From positions 251 to 12,981 of the forward strand of contig DNGD01000215.1 of assembly GCA_003486725.1 (NCBI GenBank): DNA of 12,731 nucleotides, given 5' to 3'. Of the stretch, positions 1 through 6,763 are shown in pieces; positions within the stretch are counted from its first letter, which is position 1, and each line of letters starts with the position of its first letter. Made by a program: the position numbers and the translations under genes. The notes below the pieces were generated by a model that did not search any database, had not been told where the DNA came from, and worked only from the letters and a program-made list of their open reading frames with translations. The DNA comes from Rhodospirillaceae bacterium. GTDB taxonomy: Bacteria > Pseudomonadota > Alphaproteobacteria > UBA9219.

Positions 1-656
1 CGCCCTGCACCGCCATGGTGTTTGTGTGGAGCCGTCTGACGAATGGCGACCCGCTCTTTACGCTTTCACAGGTTGCGTTGAATGACACCATTATGGTGTT
101 TGCCTTTGCGCCTCTCGTGGCGTTTCTTTTGGGGATTTCATCGATCACCGTGCCGTGGGCAACGCTGATTACGTCCGTGGCGCTTTATATCGTTATCCCC
201 GTCTTTATCGCCCAAATCTGGCGCAAAACGCTGTTGGCGAAAGGTCAGGCGGCTTTTGACGTGACGATGAGCAAGATTGGCCCTTGGTCGATCACCGCGC
301 TTTTGGCAACGCTTGTTTTGCTCTTTGCGTTTCAAGGCGAGGCCATTTTGAACCAGCCTTTGATCATCGCGCTGCTGGCCGTGCCAATCCTTATCCAAGT
401 TTTCTTTAACTCGGCCCTGGCCTATTGGCTTAATCGCACGCTGGGCGAAAAGCACAACGTGGCGTGCCCCTCCGCCCTTATCGGGGCATCCAACTTCTTT
501 GAACTTGCCGTGGCGGCAGCCATCAGCCTGTTTGGGTTTCATTCCGGTGCGGCGTTGGCCACAGTCGTTGGCGTCTTGATCGAAGTCCCCGTGATGCTGC
601 TTGTTGTTCGGATCGTGAACCAGTCAAAAGGATGGTATGAGGGCCGTTCTGTCTAA
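1..656 (+). CDS. acr3: ACR3-family arsenite efflux permease, 3' part
   Basis: This is an inner-membrane carrier that expels arsenite. The gene starts before the window; the readable frame begins at base 3 and ends with TAA at 654-656. The very first residues read PCTAMVFVW, the ACR3 TM4 signature with the conserved cysteine (codon 6-8) needed for arsenite transport. A second hallmark is the motif ASNFFELA with the conserved glutamate (codon 501-503) of TM9. The rest is a series of hydrophobic segments, and the end (about 213 residues after the first in-window Met) is as expected for the second half of a roughly 350-residue protein. It is convergent with the TolC-family gene, only 9 bp apart, with no clear terminator between them. 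It probably closes an ars operon lying to the left. The family call is firm; the Met at base 15 is internal, not the start. Confidence 0.93.
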   Translation, partial: PCTAMVFVWSRLTNGDPLFTLSQVALNDTIMVFAFAPLVAFLLGISSITVPWATLITSVALYIVIPVFIAQIWRKTLLAKGQAAFDVTMSKIGPWSITALLATLVLLFAFQGEAILNQPLIIALLAVPILIQVFFNSALAYWLNRTLGEKHNVACPSALIGASNFFELAVAAAISLFGFHSGAALATVVGVLIEVPVMLLVVRIVNQSKGWYEGRSV

Positions 657-665
657 GGGCGTGAA

Positions 666-1958
666 TTATTTGTCTCCGACCTTCAGACCCAGCGATCGAG
701 CCGTTAAAGAACCTGTGACGGCTCTGATCTGCAACAAAGCAAGCGCTTCGTCACGCTCTGCCCGAACAAGGTTGACGTTGGCTTCCAGAAGCTCCTGTTC
801 TGCGTTCAAGGCGTCAAGGGTCGTGCGGGTTCCCGCTTTCAGCTCCTCATGCGTTCCCAAAAGTGCCAGCTTTGCGGCGGCGATCATGTTCTGGTGCGCC
901 GCCATCGCGGCGCGGGTTGTTTGCAGGTTTTGCCATGCTTGAACCGCCAGTTCCCGCATTCTGTTGCGGACATCCTCCAGCTCCAGCCGCCGTTGCGTCG
1001 CTGTTTCGCGCGCCGCGCGCGTTTTTGAATAGTCCGTTCCGCTACGATAGAGCGGGACAGTCACGCGCGCCATGATCGTCGCGTCATCCTGACGGTCGGG
1101 GACAAGGACGCTTTGCTCCCATCCACGCGAAACCGAGCCAACCAGGTTCACCTCTGGCAAAAGGCTCCCTTTGGCCGAGCCAATATCGGCCTTGGCCGCT
1201 TCTTGCGCAAAGCGGGCGGCGATCACGGCAGGGTTCTTGGTTTCGGCAAGAGCAACCGTTTCCTCAAGGCGCGGCGAGATATTGTCAGGAATCCTCGGGT
1301 GCCTCAACGACACAGGATTCTCGCCGATCAAACGAAAAAAGGTCGCGCGGTCGTTGCTTAAATCGCCCTCGGCCTTGATGCGCGCCGCCGTGGCCGCGCT
1401 TAGACGGGACTCGGATTGCGAAACATCTGTCTTCGTCACTTCGCCGACGTTAAAGCGGCCACTGGTTGCCGCCAGACTGGCCTTGAGAACCTCTTCGTTC
1501 TTACGCGTCAGCTCCAGAACCCGTTGGCTGCGCACGACATCCAGATAGGTCTGCGCCGCGCTGAACAACAGATTCTGCTCGGCGTTTTCAAGAAGGGCGC
1601 GCCCCGCGCTCGCCTCGGCTTCGGCAGCCTTGACCGAAGAGGTGGTGCGAAACCCGCGAAAGACAGGCTGCGTGACGTTGATGCCCACATCGTGCGGTGA
1701 CAGCGTGTCGCTGCCGATCCCCGTAACTCTCTGCTGTGAGATCCCGCCGCCAGCGGTCGCGTCGATACTGGGGCGGTAGCCGCTGCGCGCTTGCGAGACT
1801 TTTTCTTCTGTGGCGCGGAGTTTTGCGCGCTCGGCCATCAGCGCCGGATTATGGGCATAGGCCTTGGTCATCGCCTCTTCGATTCTCAAAGGCTCGGCCT
1901 GTGCAACCGATAAAGGAAGCAGAACGATGGCAAGGCCTATGAAAAGGAAGGAGCGCAT
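666..1958 (-). CDS. TolC-family outer-membrane efflux channel
   Basis: This is an outer-membrane channel of 430 residues, the usual TolC-family length, that would form the exit duct of the tripartite pump encoded divergently. The N-terminus is a signal peptide (MRSFLFIGLAIVLLPLSVAQA, cleaved before EP). The mature start, with IEEAMTKAYAHNPAL and QARSGYRPSIDATAGGG, is typical of the family, followed by two long alpha-helical repeats rich in Ala, Glu and Gln. I chose the ATG at 1958 rather than an upstream Met at 2021, because the extra 21 residues would overlap the preceding gene and the AGAAAGGT purine stretch lies just upstream of 1958. It is third in the repressor / YgaP-like / TolC operon, 13 nt after the previous stop. 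Having the channel gene in the repressor operon and the pump genes on the other strand is a less common arrangement. Substrate cannot be read from the sequence. Confidence 0.93.
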   Translation of the reverse strand: MRSFLFIGLAIVLLPLSVAQAEPLRIEEAMTKAYAHNPALMAERAKLRATEEKVSQARSGYRPSIDATAGGGISQQRVTGIGSDTLSPHDVGINVTQPVFRGFRTTSSVKAAEAEASAGRALLENAEQNLLFSAAQTYLDVVRSQRVLELTRKNEEVLKASLAATSGRFNVGEVTKTDVSQSESRLSAATAARIKAEGDLSNDRATFFRLIGENPVSLRHPRIPDNISPRLEETVALAETKNPAVIAARFAQEAAKADIGSAKGSLLPEVNLVGSVSRGWEQSVLVPDRQDDATIMARVTVPLYRSGTDYSKTRAARETATQRRLELEDVRNRMRELAVQAWQNLQTTRAAMAAHQNMIAAAKLALLGTHEELKAGTRTTLDALNAEQELLEANVNLVRAERDEALALLQIRAVTGSLTARSLGLKVGDK

Positions 1959-1971
1959 GGTTTGACCTTTC

Positions 1972-2178
1972 TCAGGGAAAAAAGGCGACGCCGGGTTTGA
2001 TGCCAAGTTTTCTGAACACAATGGCGGCAGGGCAGAACCCCGTGATAGATGCCTGAATCATGTTCACGCCGACAAAGGTAGGCAGAAGGATCCAGAGAGG
2101 ATGAACGAAATAGGTTAGAGCCACCCCTGTTAGAAGAACGAAACCTGCGAAAAGCATTACGGCGCGATCGATCGTCAT
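1972..2178 (-). CDS. Small YgaP-like (DUF2892) inner-membrane protein
   Basis: This is a 68-residue membrane protein with two hydrophobic segments (roughly residues 6-24 and 28-45), followed by the family signature GVNMIQASITGFCPA with a conserved cysteine (C49), and a short basic/hydrophobic tail. It matches the transmembrane module of YgaP (DUF2892), which in E. coli is fused to a rhodanese domain; here the rhodanese part is absent. The ATG at 2178 overlaps the repressor stop as ATGA and is preceded by GGAGAAAA, so the two are probably translationally coupled; upstream Met candidates lie inside the repressor frame. Family members are often encoded beside BigR/YgaV-type repressors and sulfur-handling genes, which supports a sulfane-sulfur context. 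The molecular role of the stand-alone module is not established. Confidence 0.85.
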   Translation of the reverse strand: MTIDRAVMLFAGFVLLTGVALTYFVHPLWILLPTFVGVNMIQASITGFCPAAIVFRKLGIKPGVAFFP

Positions 2179-2507
2179 GACTTTTTCTCCTTTGTTAGTT
2201 TTGAGGCAGGCTTGCAATAGATGGTGTAGAGCCCTTTGATAATTTGCACGGTGTTGTCGTCGGCGATCTTGTAATAGATTGTACGCGCATCGCGCCGCGT
2301 TGTCACAATACCATCATGGCGCAGCCGCGCCAAATGCTGCGATAAGGCTGACTGATTAAGACCAACGAAGTCCTCTAACTCGCCAACGGAGCGCTCCCCT
2401 TCCTGCAAGCGGCACAGGATCATAAGCCTGTGCGCGTTTGACAGCAATTTCAGTAGGTTCGCGACTGACTTCGCCTGAGCGCCAAATTTTTTTGCGTCGA
2501 TGTTCAT
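2175..2507 (-). CDS. ArsR-family repressor, BigR/SqrR dithiol type
   Basis: This is a 110-residue winged-helix repressor. The recognition region is GLNQSALSQHLARLRHDG (about 49-66), followed by the wing TTRRDARTIYYKIAD. The arsenic/cadmium motif ELCVCDL of classical ArsR is absent (here GELEDFVG). Instead there are two cysteines, C32 in LMILCRL and C98 in GLYTIYC. The contexts and 66-residue spacing match the persulfide-sensing cysteine pair of BigR and SqrR, so I infer that it senses reactive sulfur species and releases DNA when oxidised to a polysulfide bridge. The ATG at 2507 gives the family's usual length; the longer upstream reading would run through the promoter and palindrome. No Shine-Dalgarno precedes it. 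It heads the operon with the YgaP-like and TolC genes, and probably represses both divergent transcripts. An alternative ligand (organometal, other thiol-reactive compound) cannot be excluded. Confidence 0.9.
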   Translation of the reverse strand: MNIDAKKFGAQAKSVANLLKLLSNAHRLMILCRLQEGERSVGELEDFVGLNQSALSQHLARLRHDGIVTTRRDARTIYYKIADDNTVQIIKGLYTIYCKPASKLTKEKKS

Positions 2508-2514
2508 AATTGAT

Positions 2515-2534
2515 ACATTAGCACTTGCTAATGT
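2515..2534. promoter_or_regulatory. Predicted operator: 20-bp palindrome
   Basis: A perfect inverted repeat, ACATTAGCA-CT-TGCTAATGT, has 9-bp arms and a 2-nt spacer in the 68-bp divergent gap. It covers the -10 position of the repressor promoter and the -35 position of the adaptor/pump promoter, so one bound ArsR dimer could block both. Its size and symmetry suit ArsR/SmtB-type operators. Assignment to this repressor is inferred from position. Confidence 0.75.
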
Positions 2535-2543
2535 TTCTGTCAA
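2515..2543 (-). promoter_or_regulatory. Putative promoter of the repressor operon
   Basis: On the minus strand a consensus -35 TTGACA (2543-2538) is followed after 17 nt by TAATGT (2520-2515), a weak -10. Transcription would start at about 2508, essentially at the repressor ATG (2507), which suggests a leaderless or near-leaderless message. The palindrome covers the -10. Confidence 0.55.
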
Positions 2544-2553
2544 GGAACATAAT
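2526..2553 (+). promoter_or_regulatory. Putative promoter of the adaptor-RND operon
   Basis: TTGCTA (2526-2531) and CATAAT (2548-2553) are separated by 16 nt and resemble -35 and -10 boxes. The -35 box lies within the right arm of the palindrome. The predicted start near 2560 gives a very short leader carrying GAAAGGA before the adaptor ATG. Confidence 0.5.
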
Positions 2554-2575
2554 GTGACCTGAAAGGATGCCTGAC

Positions 2576-3547
2576 ATGAGATTTTTCTATCCGTTTTTCG
2601 TCGTTCTTTTGGTCTCAAGCGCCGCTTTAGCTGCGGGGCAGGAGGTCACCGTTCATAAAGAAATGATCAATGATCGCAAGGCTGTTGTCGCGACGATCGA
2701 GTCGGTGCGCGAGGTTCAGGCGCGGGCGCGGATTAACGGCACCTTGAGCCTTCTTTCTGTCAAGGAAGGCGATCACGTTGAAGCCGGCGCCAAGATCGCC
2801 GTAGTCGGCGATCCCAAGCTTGCCATTAAAGGGCAGGGCTCCGAGGCACGCATTCAATCGGCGCAATCCTCTTTTGACAAGGCCAGAATTGATCTCTCCC
2901 GCGCGCAGAGCCTGCGAGAGTCCGGTTATGGTACGCAAGCCAAGCTGGATGAGGCGCGCAACAATTTTCAAATCGCTGAACAGAATCTGCAAGCGGCGCG
3001 ATCGGAAAAACAGGAAATCGTCCAGCAAGCGACCGAGGGCGCTGTCTTGGCACCCAGCAGCGGGCGCGTTCTCAGTGTTCCCGTTTCGATGGGTAGCGTG
3101 GTGATGGCAGGCGAGACGATCGCGACGCTTTCGCAGGAAAACTATATTCTGCGGCTTGAGCTGCCGGAAAGTCACGCGCGGTTTATCAAAGCGGGTGACA
3201 GCGTCGAGATTGATGGCCGAAGCGCGCAACCTTCCGAGGCGCAAAATATCAGATACGGCAAGGTCCGTCTGGTCTATCCTGAAATCAAGAATGGCCGGAT
3301 TATCGTTGATATCGAAGCGTCGGAGCTGGGCGATTATTTTGTCGGCGAGCGCACGCGCGTTTACATTAATGCAGGGCAACGCGAAGGCTTTTTGATCCCG
3401 ACGGACTATATCGTGCGCAAGGCGGGTATTGACCGCGTCACGTTAAGCTCTGGTCAGGAAATCGCGGTGCAGGTGGGGCAGCGCTTGGGCGATAAAACAG
3501 AAATCCTTTCCGGCCTTCGTGAAAACGACGTTGTGGTGAAGCCATGA
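2576..3547 (+). CDS. RND periplasmic adaptor (HlyD/AcrA-like membrane fusion protein)
   Basis: This 323-residue periplasmic adaptor would bridge the RND pump and the TolC-like channel. The N-terminus is a signal peptide (MRFFYPFFVVLLVSSAALAA); there is no lipobox cysteine, so it is probably not a lipoprotein. Two lipoyl halves flank a single helical hairpin: ARINGTLSLLSVKEGDHVEAG at about 52-72 and APSSGRVLSVPVSMGSVVMAGE at about 158-180. The hairpin, about 90-150, includes the typical SGYGTQAKLDEA turn region. A beta-barrel and a membrane-proximal domain follow. I chose the ATG at 2576 because GAAAGGA lies 8-9 nt upstream; the ATG at 2567 overlaps that ribosome site and would put MPD before the signal peptide. 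The stop overlaps the pump start (ATGA at 3544-3547), which implies coupled translation. Substrate specificity is not visible. Confidence 0.92.
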   Translation: MRFFYPFFVVLLVSSAALAAGQEVTVHKEMINDRKAVVATIESVREVQARARINGTLSLLSVKEGDHVEAGAKIAVVGDPKLAIKGQGSEARIQSAQSSFDKARIDLSRAQSLRESGYGTQAKLDEARNNFQIAEQNLQAARSEKQEIVQQATEGAVLAPSSGRVLSVPVSMGSVVMAGETIATLSQENYILRLELPESHARFIKAGDSVEIDGRSAQPSEAQNIRYGKVRLVYPEIKNGRIIVDIEASELGDYFVGERTRVYINAGQREGFLIPTDYIVRKAGIDRVTLSSGQEIAVQVGQRLGDKTEILSGLRENDVVVKP

Positions 3548-6500
3548 GGGTAGGCCTTTCCGGACGACTGACGAAGCTTTTCATCCAGTCGCCTTTGACG
3601 CCGCTTCTGCTTCTGGCCAGCTTGGCCGTCGGCCTGATGGCCTTAAGCGTTTTGCCGCGCGAGGAAGAGCCGCAGATCAGCGTCCCGATGGTCGATATTA
3701 TGGTCAGCGCGAACGGCTATAAAGCGCCGGACGCCGTGGAACTCATCACGCGACCCTTGGAAAACATCGTCAAAGGGATCGAGGGCGTCGAGCATACTTA
3801 CTCCCAGACCGAAGACGATAAGGTGGTGACGACGGCGCGCTTTTTCGTCGGCACGGATGAAGATACGGCGATGTTGCGCGTTCATGAAAAAATCCGCGCC
3901 AATATTCGCGATCTGCCCAAGGGGATTCCGGAGCCGCTGATCGTCGGTCGCGGCATCAATGACGTTCCCATTTTGACACTGACCTTGTCGGCGAAACCCG
4001 AAAGCGCCGACCGGTGGGATGATAACGGCCTTTATCAGTTGGCCTTGGATATTCAGCATGAATTGGGCAAGACTGAGAGCGTCGGGCTGAACTTTATCAC
4101 AGGTGGAAGCCCGAACCAGATCCGCATTGAGCCCAGTCCGGAAAAACTGACGTTTTTCGGGATTACGCTCAACCAGCTTGTCGATAAAGTCGTTAACGCC
4201 AACCGCTCCTTTCAGGTGGGGGCGCTGAACCAGCAGGATCGTCACATCCCTGTGGTGGCGGGGCAAAACCTTCTGGGTATTCCCGATATTGGCCTTCTTC
4301 TGCTGACCTCGCGCGATGGCCGCCCTGTCTATGTCAAGGATGTGGCGACGGTGGTGCAGGGGGGCGCGACGCAGCAAAGCCGCGCATGGACGATGACCGT
4401 CAATGCCGAGGGAAACCTAACCCGCGTGCCTGCCGTGACGCTGGCCTTTGCGAAAAGAAAAGGAGCGAATGCCGTTACTGTCGCTGAGGATATTTTGAAA
4501 CGTCTTGAGGCGTTAAAAGAAAACACATTGCCCAAAGACATTACCATTGATGTCACGCGTAATTACGGGGAAACGGCAACGGAAAAAGCGGATGAACTTC
4601 TGTTTCATCTGTTTCTGGCGACCGTCAGCATTGTGCTGCTGATTACATGGGCAATCGGCTGGCGGGAAGGGCTTGTCGTGTTCGTTGTGGTGCCCACGAC
4701 GATTCTGCTGACGCTTTTTTCGGCATGGCTCATGGGTTACACGATCAATCGCGTCAGTCTGTTTGCGCTGATCTTTTCCATCGGTATTCTGGTCGATGAT
4801 GCGATTGTGATTGTCGAAAATATCGTGCGGCGCTGGCGTCTGGACAAAAATGCAGACCGGATTGATACGGCCATCGACGCGGTTTCCGAGGTCGGCAACC
4901 CGACAATCGTGGCCACGCTCACCATCATCGCCGCGCTGCTGCCCATGATGTTCGTCAGCGGCATGATGGGCCCGTATATGAGTCCCATTCCGGCGAACGC
5001 GTCGATGGCGATGCTATTCTCGTTCTTTGTAGCCGAAATTATTACGCCGTGGCTTTTGCTGAAAGTTTCGGGAAAACATTTTGCGCAATCTGCGGAAGAG
5101 GGCGAAGAGCATAAAGAGGGCTTCCTCAGCCGTCTTTATGTGCGTTTTGCCACGCCTTTGCTGGCCAGCAAGAAAACGGCCAAACGTTTTATTCTGTATG
5201 TGGCGGGCGCGACTGTTATTGCCGTGCTGTTTTTCCCGCTTAAAATTGTCCCTGTCAAATTACTGCCTTTCGACAATAAATCCGAGATTCAAGTTGTTCT
5301 TGATCTTCCCAAAGGCGCGACGCTGGAGGCCACGGATCGCGCTTTGGCCGATATTGCCGAGAAGTTGAAAGGTTTGCCAGAACTGGTCTCTTTCCAATCC
5401 TATGTGGGTACCGCCTCGCCGTTCAACTTTAACGGGCTTGTCCGTCATTCGTTCTTGCGCAGCAATCCCGAACAAGGCGATCTGCAAATCAATCTCGCGC
5501 CCAAGGCTGATCGCGACCGCGCCAGCCACAAAATCGCGCTGGATATCCGGCAGCGCCTGAAAGATTTGCCGCTTCCTGCCGGCACGGTTTTAAAAGTGGT
5601 CGAGGTTCCGCCGGGCCCGCCCGTTCTGGCGACCTTGATGGCGGAAATCTATGGTCCCGATGCGCAAACGCGGCGCGAGACGGCGCGCAAGGTGCGCGAG
5701 GCCTTCACCCGCACGGATTTCATTACCGACATTGATGACAGCTTTGATAAAACCAGCGAGCGCCTCCGTTTCTCAATCAATCACGAGAATCTGGAGTTCT
5801 ATGGCGTTGAGGAACAGGCGGTCTATGACACGCTTGCCGTCATCACGGGGGGCGTCAAAATCGGCTATTCGCAGCGCGGCGAGGGCGCCAAACCGATCGA
5901 GATCGTGGTTCAAATGCCGAAAAAAGACCAGTGGTTCGGCGAGCGGATTCTCTCCACGCCCGTGCCCGCCGGCGGCACGAAGCGCGAAGGCCAGAATGTC
6001 GAACTTGGCGACGTCGTGACGGTGACAAAGGAGAAATCCTCCTACCCGATCTACCGGCGCGATGGTCATTATGCAGAGACGGTTTCCGGCGAATTGACAG
6101 GACGCTACGAAGCGCCGCTTTATGGCATGCTGGCCGTGGAAGATGCGCTTGAAGAAATGATCCCCGACAAGGCGGCCAGGCCGGCTGTTCGCTATCATGG
6201 CCAGCCGTTGGACGAGAGCAAACCCACCTTGCTGTGGGACGGCGAGTGGGAGGTCACCTATGTCACCTTCCGCGATATGGGCGCGGCCTTTATCGTGGCT
6301 ATTCTGGGGATCTATCTGCTTGTGGTCGGGTTGTTCCGCTCTTTCCTGATCCCGCTTGTCGTGATGGTGCCCGTTCCGCTGACGCTTATCGGCATTGTGT
6401 TGGGTCATGCCTTGTTCGGCGCACCGTTTACAGCTACCTCGATGATCGGCTTTATCGCACTGGCGGGCATTATTGTTCGCAATTCTATTTTGCTGGTCGA

Positions 6501-6738
6501 TTTCATCCGGCAGCTGCAGGCGCAAGGCATGCCGTTGCAGGAAGCGTTGATCGAGGCCGGAAAAATCCGTATCAAGCCCATCGTCCTGACGGCGGCGGCG
6601 GCGATGATTGGGGCGGTTTTTATCCTCGCCGACCCGATCTTTCAGGGGCTCGCGCTATCGCTGGTGTTCGGTCTGGCCAGCGCCACGATCCTGACGCTTC
6701 TGGTCATTCCGGCGATTTACGTCTGGCGGAAGACGTGA
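3544..6738 (+). CDS. RND efflux permease (AcrB-superfamily)
   Basis: This is a 1064-residue inner-membrane proton-driven pump of full family length. TM1 lies near residues 15-35, followed by a large periplasmic loop, TM2-TM6 (about 350-500), a second periplasmic loop, and TM8-TM12 near the C-terminus (from about 918). The TM4 motif GILVDDAIVIVEN contains the proton-relay aspartates D418 and D419. In TM10 the motif IIVRNSILLVDF has arginine (R979) where AcrB has Lys940. The PREEEPQISVPMVDI segment after TM1 and the DD pair point to the hydrophobe/amphiphile (HAE-like) side rather than CusA/CzcA metal pumps, but the substrate is not determined. It is coupled to the adaptor gene and ends 25 bp from the convergent kinase gene. 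Together with the adaptor and the TolC-like channel it completes a tripartite pump under the divergent repressor. Confidence 0.94.
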   Translation: MRVGLSGRLTKLFIQSPLTPLLLLASLAVGLMALSVLPREEEPQISVPMVDIMVSANGYKAPDAVELITRPLENIVKGIEGVEHTYSQTEDDKVVTTARFFVGTDEDTAMLRVHEKIRANIRDLPKGIPEPLIVGRGINDVPILTLTLSAKPESADRWDDNGLYQLALDIQHELGKTESVGLNFITGGSPNQIRIEPSPEKLTFFGITLNQLVDKVVNANRSFQVGALNQQDRHIPVVAGQNLLGIPDIGLLLLTSRDGRPVYVKDVATVVQGGATQQSRAWTMTVNAEGNLTRVPAVTLAFAKRKGANAVTVAEDILKRLEALKENTLPKDITIDVTRNYGETATEKADELLFHLFLATVSIVLLITWAIGWREGLVVFVVVPTTILLTLFSAWLMGYTINRVSLFALIFSIGILVDDAIVIVENIVRRWRLDKNADRIDTAIDAVSEVGNPTIVATLTIIAALLPMMFVSGMMGPYMSPIPANASMAMLFSFFVAEIITPWLLLKVSGKHFAQSAEEGEEHKEGFLSRLYVRFATPLLASKKTAKRFILYVAGATVIAVLFFPLKIVPVKLLPFDNKSEIQVVLDLPKGATLEATDRALADIAEKLKGLPELVSFQSYVGTASPFNFNGLVRHSFLRSNPEQGDLQINLAPKADRDRASHKIALDIRQRLKDLPLPAGTVLKVVEVPPGPPVLATLMAEIYGPDAQTRRETARKVREAFTRTDFITDIDDSFDKTSERLRFSINHENLEFYGVEEQAVYDTLAVITGGVKIGYSQRGEGAKPIEIVVQMPKKDQWFGERILSTPVPAGGTKREGQNVELGDVVTVTKEKSSYPIYRRDGHYAETVSGELTGRYEAPLYGMLAVEDALEEMIPDKAARPAVRYHGQPLDESKPTLLWDGEWEVTYVTFRDMGAAFIVAILGIYLLVVGLFRSFLIPLVVMVPVPLTLIGIVLGHALFGAPFTATSMIGFIALAGIIVRNSILLVDFIRQLQAQGMPLQEALIEAGKIRIKPIVLTAAAAMIGAVFILADPIFQGLALSLVFGLASATILTLLVIPAIYVWRKT

Positions 6739-6763
6739 TGGGTGGGCTTCCTTGTCGCCGCGC

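Noticed and set aside
2175..2507. Calling the repressor an arsenic-responsive ArsR because of the nearby ACR3 gene.
   Set aside because: The ELCVCDL metal-binding motif is missing; the two cysteines fit the BigR/SqrR pattern, and ACR3 is on the other strand, outside the operon.
2627..3379. A 250-codon minus-strand frame across the adaptor gene, and similar long frames antisense to the pump (3643-4377, 5773-6525).
   Set aside because: The plus-strand proteins are recognisable full-length family members; the antisense frames are His/Arg/Gln-rich, typical of shadows of GC-rich genes.
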